A DNA stretch of 8,301 bases from positions 1 through 8,301 of the forward strand of contig QMMZ01000062.1 of NCBI GenBank assembly GCA_003647525.1, in the 5' to 3' direction. Below are positions 1 through 7,600 of this stretch, one piece after another (the first letter of the stretch is position 1; each line of letters starts with the position of its first letter). The translations under genes and the position numbers were made by a program. Under the pieces are notes generated by a model, which saw only the letters and a list, made by a program, of their open reading frames with translations, was not told where the DNA came from and did not search any database. The stretch comes from Deltaproteobacteria bacterium. Lineage in GTDB: Bacteria; Desulfobacterota; Desulfobacteria; Desulfobacterales; ETH-SRB1.

Positions 1-783
1 ATAATCATGCTCAATATTTTGACAGATTCCACAAGAGTAGGTGAATATGCGGCCGCTGCTCGATGGGTAATGTTTTTCGGCATGATGAGTTATTCCTTTG
101 AATTGATCTTTGGCCCTCTGATGGCCGGTCAGCTTGGATTAAGACGCTACAGCCAGGTCAATGTCCTTTTCAGGGCATCAACGCGCTGGGTGTTTTTTCT
201 GACTCTTCCTGTGTGTGTTTTTCAGCTCTTATCAAGAGAGCCTTTGATGCTGATTTTCGGAAAGGAGTTTCTTTCATACGGCCCTGGCGTTTTGGGTATT
301 CTCGTTGTGGGAAGTCTTTTTACTGCGCTGTCTGGTAGTGCAGGGATACTTCTTACTATCAGCAGCCATCAGTATGCAGAACTTGCCTGTTTGTCCGGCA
401 GCATGTTGCTAAATATGCTGCTGAACCTCTTGTGGATTCCCCGATTTGGCGTATATGGAGCTGCCTTCGCTACAATAGTAACCAGTTTATTGGCTGTTTC
501 TACTCGCATCATGATGATTAACCGGTTCTTGAAAATGCATCCATTCAGCATTCATCTTCTAGTACCTGTCGTAGCGGCCTCCATTTTGGTCATTGGTGGA
601 CTGTTAGTCGAATCAGTTCTTGATCTAAATAGCGCTACAAAGGTGATAATAGGGGTTGGTGCAGGATGTGTGGTCTCGCTAAGTATAATTGCCACCGGGT
701 TTGACAATAACGATCGTGAACTCTGGCGCAAGGTCAGAAAGAAATTTGAAAGGGATTCCCCGGTCGAATATATGGGTAAATGA
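1..783 (+). CDS. Polysaccharide flippase, Wzx/MATE-like (C-terminal part, 5' truncated by window)
   Basis: This is an integral inner-membrane protein that probably moves lipid-linked oligosaccharide repeat units from the cytoplasmic to the periplasmic face. The frame is open from base 1 (two Ile codons precede the first Met at 7), so the real start is upstream. About 260 residues are visible, roughly half of a typical 450-500-residue Wzx. They contain repeated hydrophobic helices. Counting from the Met at 7, the first is at about 18-40, with others near 59-74, 93-118, 129-145, 149-171, 181-201 and 212-230. Between the helices are flippase-like segments: GPLMAGQ, LTLPV, EPLMLIFGKEF and IPRFGVYGAAFAT. 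The last of these resembles the 'IPxxGxxGAAxAT' stretch common in Wzx/MATE proteins. The C-terminus is a charged cytoplasmic tail. The co-polymerase and polymerase genes downstream support the role. Family assignment is by sequence style; the sugar substrate cannot be told. Confidence 0.85.
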   Translation: MIMLNILTDSTRVGEYAAAARWVMFFGMMSYSFELIFGPLMAGQLGLRRYSQVNVLFRASTRWVFFLTLPVCVFQLLSREPLMLIFGKEFLSYGPGVLGILVVGSLFTALSGSAGILLTISSHQYAELACLSGSMLLNMLLNLLWIPRFGVYGAAFATIVTSLLAVSTRIMMINRFLKMHPFSIHLLVPVVAASILVIGGLLVESVLDLNSATKVIIGVGAGCVVSLSIIATGFDNNDRELWRKVRKKFERDSPVEYMGK

Positions 784-797
784 GTTGTCATGCTTTT

Positions 798-832
798 GGG
801 GCATCTCGAAAGTGCGGCATGCCTTTTTTTTT
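798..832 (+). terminator. Possible weak rho-independent terminator after the flippase gene
   Basis: GGCAT (800-804) can pair with ATGCC (819-823), extendable by two G-U pairs, around a 14-nt loop. A run of nine T follows at 824-832. An alternative stem, CATGC 789-793 with GCATG 817-821, shares the right arm. The T tract is good but the stem is short (five Watson-Crick pairs), so this may be an attenuating or partial terminator, or chance. If real, the downstream genes would need read-through or their own promoter, and no convincing promoter is visible in the gap. Confidence 0.33.
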
Positions 833-876
833 GCACATAATCTCGATATGTTGAAATTGACTGTGGCCCGAATTAC

Positions 877-882
877 AAAGGA
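877..882 (+). promoter_or_regulatory. Ribosome binding site for the chain-length determinant gene
   Basis: AAAGGA lies 9 nt upstream of the ATG at 892. It supports that ATG as the start of the Wzz-like protein, because the coding frame begins there and the first membrane helix follows at residue 18. Confidence 0.6.
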
Positions 883-891
883 TAAATACCT

Positions 892-3063
892 ATGCAGTGC
901 GATAAACACAGAAACTGGCTTTTAACTATTCTGCAGATAAGGCTGCCGTTTATACTTTGGGGATCTTTTGTGCTGCTTCTTATTATTGGTGCCTTAACTT
1001 TCTGTTTCAGGCCGATATATTCGGCAACAACTATTCTCACATTAGATGCGGACCTAAGCAAAGTCTTGCGGAACATTGATACATCCTACCCTTCAACCGT
1101 TGTGACGGACTTCATTCGGTATGAGTATTTTGCCACTCACGCTGTTTCTTTAATGAGAGTCCCGCAACTTGCCGAGCGTCTCGTTGAAAAGTGGGATATA
1201 CGTGACTATCGGGGCGATAAGCTGTTTTCTGAATATCTTATTGAGCCTTCAGTATTTCAGCTTTTATTTTCCAACAATGGGCAGGGTATCAAGGTTAAAT
1301 GGATTTCGGACACCCAACAGTTTGGCATATCGGGCTTTTCTAAGAAGCCGGAACGGGCTGTTGGTTATTCGAGGGATTATGCCAAAGCCTTCCTGGAAGA
1401 AAATTCCGACCAATTCAGAGATACACTGCTCAAGCTCGCAGACCGGTTTGATTGCCAAAGGAAGTCCATTATTTCAAGGATTAACGTTGTAGACGCGAAA
1501 ATTCGGCAAATTCTTAGTCAGAATAAAACTGCGGATTTGGAAACAGAGATTGAAGGCTTAACAAACAGGATTTTAAATGCAAAGGCAGATTTGGATAATT
1601 CCCAGTTTATGGAAAAGACTTATCAAAAACGAATGCGTTTTTTTAGTAGTGAGGCGAAGAAGTACGAAAAGCTAAAAGAGTATGAACAAATAATGGAGGC
1701 TAATCCACAGATTCAGGCTTTGAAAGACAAAATTCAGGAATTGACCAGGTCTTTGATAAGTGTCTCAGTTGACTATACACGGAAAAGCCCTGAGTACATA
1801 GCGATTGAAAAGCAGCTTAATAACGCCAAAGAAAACTTAAAAAATGAGGCCAAAAAAACATTTTACCATGGAATCAAGAGGAGATCTGCCATATTTGAAA
1901 CTATTTTGGATTCCATGTTGGATATCAGTTTGAACCATTTGGTATATGAAAACCAGGTAGAATATTATAAATCGATTATGGAACAGTTGAATAAGCGACT
2001 GGATGATTTAGTAGCAACGCGGGTTAAAATCAACAATTTAAGGAATGAGAAAGAAAGATTGAACGATATGCTGTCCAGGGGCGATGGAAAGCGCCAGGAC
2101 CTCGAAGACATCTTGAAAAGACCACTGCCGTTTTTTAGAGTGGTGTCATTTGCCCATATAAATAAAGAAAATCTCAAATATTACAAACACTTTCCAAAGA
2201 GGAAACTTATTCTGGCCCTGACATTTATAGCGTCTTTTTTTACCCTTTCATTTCTTGTTATTGCAAAAGAATTGCATGCCAATACTCTTTACCAAGGCTG
2301 GCAGTTGTCTGTACTGAAGAGCCATATAGATTATGTTAATGTTCCGGATCTGGACAATTCAGCAAAGAACCAGAGCGGCCTTGAAGCCGTCATTTGCAGG
2401 CATATCCACGAAATATGTTTGGCGACAAAGGATTCTCAAATAATACGAATCACCAGCGGGGCAAAAGGAGAAGGAAAGACAACGATTGCTCGGGCCTTGG
2501 CATGGTACTTTCAAAAAACGGGAAAATCAGTGGTGATGGTGGACGGTGATTTTGCACACCATTCATTGTCACTTGCACTTGGGTTAGATGATCGCCCCGG
2601 TCTGATTGAGTATCTCTACAACCAAAAGGAGATTGCCGACATTATTGTCAAAGGTCAAATCGCTGGCATATCGATAATCCCTGCTGGCAGTCCGCATGTT
2701 TTCGATCTTGATACGCCTGTTCTGACGCGATTACAAGCTCTATTTTCTACTCTTAGCTCCGATTATGAAAAAATCATTTTTCTGGACATCCCTTCAAGCG
2801 AGAATGATCTTATACTTTCGGACAATTTGCCATCTCACCACGTCATTACGGTTTTGAGATCAGGCAAACATTCGATTTATGAGGTGGAGCATATGGCCAA
2901 GATACAGGAAATGACTGAGGGTCAGGCAATACTTAAGGGAGTTATTATCAACAGAATGCCTTTCATAGCAGATATTTTCACACTAAAAGGACTTATCCGA
3001 TTAGTCACTTACCTTATAATGGAGCCTTTTCGCGGGCGACTTCAAAGGAAAGCGACCAGATGA
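892..3063 (+). CDS. Wzz/GumC-type polysaccharide co-polymerase fused to BY-kinase-like ATPase, no tyrosine tail
   Basis: This 723-aa protein probably controls polysaccharide chain length and export at the inner membrane. Transmembrane helix 1 spans about residues 18-38 and helix 2 about 438-458. Between them lies a periplasmic Wzz-like region: a beta-rich start near 41-50, then long coiled-coil helices at about 183-325 and 355-410. After helix 2 comes a cytoplasmic P-loop domain. Its Walker A is SGAKGEGKTT (522-531, Lys529), its Walker A' is VVMVDGDF (547-554, Asp551 and Asp553), and its Walker B-like strand is IIFLDIPSS (Asp632). This order matches GumC/ExoP/Wzc-type fusions. Bacterial tyrosine kinases usually end in a cluster of tyrosines. 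Here the last 30 residues hold one Tyr (707) and end in basic QRKATR, so autophosphorylation in the Wzc manner looks unlikely. The start is fixed by an AAAGGA at 877-882. The stop overlaps the next gene's ATG, suggesting translational coupling. Confidence 0.88.
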   Translation: MQCDKHRNWLLTILQIRLPFILWGSFVLLLIIGALTFCFRPIYSATTILTLDADLSKVLRNIDTSYPSTVVTDFIRYEYFATHAVSLMRVPQLAERLVEKWDIRDYRGDKLFSEYLIEPSVFQLLFSNNGQGIKVKWISDTQQFGISGFSKKPERAVGYSRDYAKAFLEENSDQFRDTLLKLADRFDCQRKSIISRINVVDAKIRQILSQNKTADLETEIEGLTNRILNAKADLDNSQFMEKTYQKRMRFFSSEAKKYEKLKEYEQIMEANPQIQALKDKIQELTRSLISVSVDYTRKSPEYIAIEKQLNNAKENLKNEAKKTFYHGIKRRSAIFETILDSMLDISLNHLVYENQVEYYKSIMEQLNKRLDDLVATRVKINNLRNEKERLNDMLSRGDGKRQDLEDILKRPLPFFRVVSFAHINKENLKYYKHFPKRKLILALTFIASFFTLSFLVIAKELHANTLYQGWQLSVLKSHIDYVNVPDLDNSAKNQSGLEAVICRHIHEICLATKDSQIIRITSGAKGEGKTTIARALAWYFQKTGKSVVMVDGDFAHHSLSLALGLDDRPGLIEYLYNQKEIADIIVKGQIAGISIIPAGSPHVFDLDTPVLTRLQALFSTLSSDYEKIIFLDIPSSENDLILSDNLPSHHVITVLRSGKHSIYEVEHMAKIQEMTEGQAILKGVIINRMPFIADIFTLKGLIRLVTYLIMEPFRGRLQRKATR

Positions 3064-4553
3064 TTACATATTCCGAGTTGCACAGAGTCCCGAGTTCTAA
3101 TGGTTTTTTGTGGTATATGTTTTCCATGATAGTATCCTCAGCCGCTGTTATCATCACAATAACCTATCCATCTGCTTCACTCATTTTCCTTCTTTTTCTA
3201 ATAATTTTTGTCTTAATTTATTTCAAGCCAATAATCGGAATTTACCTGTTAACCCTCTTGTATCCTATCGATAGTATTTTCCTTAGTCTGAACCTCGGAT
3301 GGCCTGAGCACATTCGAATTTATTTGGTCGAGATATTAAGCGTTATCTTATTAATGGTCATGATTTTAAGATATCTCGTCAAATATCATAATATCGACAG
3401 TGATTCACTCGTTGCCAAGACCTATTCTGATAGGTGGGTTTTCCTTTTTTTTGCCGCTTTCGTTGTTTGGTCCATCTTTACGGTGTTCTGGTCCGGTTAT
3501 CTTGACAGAACACTATTCGGCTGGTTTAGGTTCAATTGCCTGTTTATTACTATGTCATTTCTTGTAATTTATTTGGATACCTATGACAAATTTGTGAGAC
3601 TCATGACGTTCTACTGTTGTGTTGCCGCCCTTTTTGCTTTTATGGCCATCTATGCTACTTATTACGCATTTCTGATCAATTATGTTTTGCTTGTGACACC
3701 TAATGTTTCCCTGTCGGCACAAGTCTCGCTTTTCAATCAGACTGGCGGCGTTTTTACCCCTATTGTGGGCATGATTGTTGGTTACGGGCTTTGCAGCAAA
3801 CATGAATTGGCGATGTTTCTACTAGGCGGAGTTGGTTTTGCTCTCTTCTTAATTAAACACTATAAGTCGACGTGGATCAGGTCTGTCTTGGTTCTTTTGA
3901 TTTTGCTATTTGAGACGGTCATCTATCTAATCTTTGTCAAACTGTCCATAATCACTTCCTTCCTTGTCCTGGTTTTTATCTGTATGGTTGTTTCATCCTG
4001 GAGGAAATCGATTATTGTTATACTGGCTTGTTTTGTTTGCTTGAATGTCATAGCTCTTTCCTGCTCTCAAATCTTAAGGCCGTTTCATATGAAAAATACG
4101 GAATCTACTGTAATGAAGATAAAAAAGGCATCTGCAGAGAGTGAATACCAGTCAGGCTCATTCTCACTTCGTATGCGTTACTGGAAAAGAGCCATTGAAA
4201 AAATTCGGGAGAGTAATGGAATGGGAAATGGCCCGGACAGCCTGTGGCGGGATGTCAGTTGTTCACCGCATGCGCACAATATTGTATTAACAATGGCCGC
4301 GGAATATGGAATCCCATCTGTAATTTTCATATTGGGTGCTTTGTTTTTTATTGCAAAAGAAACTTATTATCAAGTCTTCACAAGATTTAAAGTGAACGAC
4401 AATATGTGGCTTCTAAAGATATTTCTTGTGGCAACGACTATGTGCGCTTTGTTTGAGTACTTTTTTGACATTTTTATTTGGTGGCAACAGTTGTGGTACA
4501 TGTTGGGATTGCTGTTGGCTTCGTTTAGATTAGGCCCGTTGAGAAGTTCTTGA
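3060..4553 (+). CDS. O-antigen polymerase/ligase family membrane protein (Wzy/WaaL-like)
   Basis: This 497-aa polytopic membrane protein has about a dozen hydrophobic helices and probably polymerises repeat units (Wzy) or transfers finished chains to an acceptor (ligase) on the periplasmic side. The hydrophilic stretch at about 336-410 fits the large periplasmic loop of the Wzy_C/O-antigen-ligase family. It holds SFSLRMRYWKRAIE (367-380), GMGNGPDSLW (387-396) and SPHAHNIVLTMAAEYGIP (402-419). The G-x-G-x-(D/G)-S plus H-x-H-N and 'E-x-G-I-P' pattern is the family hallmark, with Arg371/373 and His404/406 as likely functional residues. The start ATG at 3060 overlaps the preceding TGA (ATGA). An AAAGGA at 3044-3049 lies 10 nt upstream. 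Polymerase is preferred over ligase because the gene sits directly beside the flippase and co-polymerase, but sequence alone does not separate the two. Confidence 0.85.
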   Translation: MITYSELHRVPSSNGFLWYMFSMIVSSAAVIITITYPSASLIFLLFLIIFVLIYFKPIIGIYLLTLLYPIDSIFLSLNLGWPEHIRIYLVEILSVILLMVMILRYLVKYHNIDSDSLVAKTYSDRWVFLFFAAFVVWSIFTVFWSGYLDRTLFGWFRFNCLFITMSFLVIYLDTYDKFVRLMTFYCCVAALFAFMAIYATYYAFLINYVLLVTPNVSLSAQVSLFNQTGGVFTPIVGMIVGYGLCSKHELAMFLLGGVGFALFLIKHYKSTWIRSVLVLLILLFETVIYLIFVKLSIITSFLVLVFICMVVSSWRKSIIVILACFVCLNVIALSCSQILRPFHMKNTESTVMKIKKASAESEYQSGSFSLRMRYWKRAIEKIRESNGMGNGPDSLWRDVSCSPHAHNIVLTMAAEYGIPSVIFILGALFFIAKETYYQVFTRFKVNDNMWLLKIFLVATTMCALFEYFFDIFIWWQQLWYMLGLLLASFRLGPLRSS

Positions 4554-4608
4554 TTTGAGATATTTCTTAAAATTCGGCGAAATGACAAGAAACTGCTTGT
4601 TGTGTACA

Positions 4609-4617
4609 GGGAGGAGG
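4609..4617 (+). promoter_or_regulatory. Strong ribosome binding site deciding the hydrolase start
   Basis: The purine-rich GGGAGGAGG ends 5 nt before the ATG at 4623. A GTG at 4602 is in frame seven codons earlier, but the site lies inside that extension, so it serves the ATG. The 4623 start also gives a well-formed signal peptide. Confidence 0.8.
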
Positions 4618-4622
4618 CTGGA

Positions 4623-7600
4623 ATGAATTTTTGCAAGAAATCACTTAAGATGCGCTTTGATAAACTGAAAATGGTGACAGCGATATTAGTTGTCTTGATA
4701 AGTGTTTATCCTATGACAGATGTTTTGGCAGACAGCGTGAACAAGTCCCGTGTTGAAGTTGAAAACGGTATCCCCAAGCTTGTGGTAAATGATCAGGTAA
4801 TAAACAATATGTTCGGCATCTATATTTATTGCACTGGTGTTGATCCGAGTGAACGGCAGTTTTTGGAGGATATGAAGAGAGTTGTTGACCGCACAAAAGA
4901 TCTCAATATCCCGATTTTAAGCTTTGATGTGCTTTGGGCAGATTACGATCGTTCAGTTGCTGTGCCCAAGAATGCCGAAGAAGCAGCTAACAGATTCAAC
5001 ACTGAGAATCTTGATGCTGTGCTGGATTATGCTGCCAAGAAAAAAGTCTATGTGATTTTTCAACTTCTTGTTCATAATCACTGGGGTCTTCCTCGTTGGT
5101 GGAAAGATTACAAAAACAATAAATCTGGATATCAACTGATTGACAAGACATCCGATGCATCCGGTATCTATAATCGGTTGCAGAGTCCTGTCGCATCTTA
5201 TCAGAGCGATACGCATCGCCGGCTGCTGCAAGCTCTTATAACCAAACTTGTTAAGCGATATCGCAACCACCCTGCTGTTGTTGGATGGGGAATCAACCCA
5301 GGTCCAACCGGAGAAAACGGCTATGCACCTAATTATATTGATCTGCGATTTAATAGAGGACTCCCTGATATTGATCTAAGGATGGCCATGGCGGATTATT
5401 CAGAAGAGGCAGTTGAGAGGTTTACTCAGATGCTTAAACGAAAATACGTCAATATAAACAAGCTTAATCAGGCCTGGGAATCTCAGTATAAATCGTTTGT
5501 GAAAGTCGTTCCGCCTTTTCCAATAAAGCCGACTATTTCTAAAACCTTCCAAAGGAATGGCGATGACAGACAGTCCATGAGAGACTGGCAGACGTTTCGC
5601 TATGAGGCGCTAACGGACGAATGGAGGTTTTTATCTGATCTTGTCAGACGCCTGGATCCTGAAAAAATCGTTATGGGGAAAACAAGCTGGGTTCCTGTGG
5701 GCACTCCCACAGGAACGGAAAATATGATGGCTACTGCTGCGCCTGTTAATGAACAGCATTTGATCGATGCGGACAAGATTGATGTAGGTATAACGATGCA
5801 AGATTATTTACCCATACCTCTATGGTCTTCAATAATTGACTATATCCATTTCGCCAAGTTTAGCAGGAAACATCATGTGGTTCGAATATTTAACATGGAA
5901 AACTGGATAAAAACCGGTCCGACACTGTCTCCAGGTACCAAGATACCCTTAAACCGGTCTCTGTCGGTGAAGGAGGCGATACGGAAGGAGGGCGCCTATA
6001 TGTGGCTGACCGCTGCTTTGGACAGCGATCCTGAAAAACCGTCATGGTCCTGGGATGAAATTAAGGATTTAGTGCGGCATTCAAGTACCAATGAACTCAA
6101 GGAAGTTAGGGCCAAAGATACCCCAGTGATGTTTTACTATGATGTCCGCAATTTAATGAGCCAGTATTATGAAGAGCGTGAGGATCTGAAGGCGAGCAAA
6201 CTCAATTACCATATTGCCAGAGCTTTTTTTGATGTCGAGGGGCAACCTGAGTATGGGTTTATCAGCGCAAGTAACGTTGCCGAAGGAATGCTTGATGCTA
6301 AAACCGTTCAACTGCTTATTATGGTTAACCAGAGAATACTGTTGCCTGAAGTGGTCAAAAATTTGAGCAAATATATATCTGATGGGGGGACGGTGTTGCT
6401 GGTGGGCTCCAATGGGGTCTTTGATAATTTGTCCCGGAAAGACAATCTCGCAATCAGGAAATTAGCGCCAAAATTGACGGATGAACGGCTACAGTACCTT
6501 TACAATTGGGGGATTCAGAAAAAAATTCAAATTCCTTTAATTGTGGTTTCAGGTGATTCATTTCATTTTGCGAAAATCCCGCTACTGGGGAACCCGGGCG
6601 ATAATTATCAGATATTGAGAATGGCCTTATCCAAAAAAATAGTCCTGGCAGAGTGCGGCAAACTGGCTCTTGTCAGTGCAGAAAATCTGGGCCGAAGCGA
6701 TCACAGGGAAATGAAGGACTTTGTGCGGGATTTTGATAGGAATAATGACGGCGTTGTTTCCGAAGGGGAATTTTTTGGCCCGAGTGAAATATTTAAACAT
6801 CTTGATAAAAATCGTGACAGGAAAATAACCAGAGATGAGGCGAATGCACATCATCTCCAAACCATCAGTCGAACGTCTTTTGAGTCAAGTAATATGGGTA
6901 AACATGATGAGCTTTATCTAAAAGGAGATGGGCCTGACAGAGAGGAGGACGAGATGCTACGGCTTGCTGAGACACCGCAACATAGTTCTCCCAAAAGAAA
7001 TGGCGAAGCGCCCATCAATAAAGAAGGTGCGAGCGGGATTGTAGAGGCGTTGATACCTGTTGCAACAGGCGTTCTCTTTACCGATGATTTCCAAGGAGAT
7101 GACATCGACATGCAAAAATACCAATTGACGCCTTTTACAAAGCGAGAATGGATATTTTTGGAAGACGGCGCGCTACATATTAAAGGGCATGTTCAGCGTC
7201 CTCCTGGAATTTACTTCCACATTGGTTTGGAAACACGAAGGTTCCCTACTGCTGATGTTGTGGCTGTTATGCGGATGAAAGCGCCGACCCAAGCTCAATC
7301 AAAGGTTAAGGACTGGGCATCAGTGCTGCATGTATGTAACTTTTGTCCTGATCATTTTTCGGAAGTTCGGTTTGGGAATGTGCCTGGGAGAGGGTTGGTT
7401 TGGTATTTTGCTTCCAAAGACGTAGAGCATGTGATTTCTGAAGGCATCGCCGCCTTTGGTCAAGAAAGGGATCGTTATTATACGGTAAAGGTGGAACGAG
7501 ATGAGTCCACCCGCGAAATGAGAGGTTACGTTGAGGCGCCTGAAGGTTGGGTCAGTGTGGGCAAAGCCAAAGACACCCATCTTTATGCAGCGCGGCTTGA

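Noticed and set aside
864..880. Sigma-54-like -24/-12 site (TGGCCCGAATTACAAA)
   Set aside because: The GG half is present but the -12 TTGC half is missing.
857..886. Sigma-70-like promoter (TTGACT at 857, GATAAA at 881)
   Set aside because: The -10 candidate overlaps the ribosome binding site and would start transcription at about the start codon, so it cannot serve the gene with an RBS-led message.
552..909. Minus-strand open frames across the flippase end and the gap
   Set aside because: They are overlapping frames opposite a clear coding gene with no recognisable protein features and no ribosome sites.
689..925. Plus-strand 78-codon frame spanning the flippase end and the start of the next gene
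   Set aside because: It lies in another frame of two well-supported genes and crosses the T9 run; its composition is not protein-like.
4602..4622. GTG start at 4602 extending the hydrolase by seven residues
   Set aside because: The strong GGGAGGAGG at 4609-4617 lies inside this extension and is well placed for the ATG at 4623; the extension adds acidic residues before the signal peptide and has no ribosome site of its own.
4953..5270. Minus-strand open frame of about 105 codons inside the hydrolase
   Set aside because: It lies wholly opposite a barrel domain with recognisable family motifs; no independent support.
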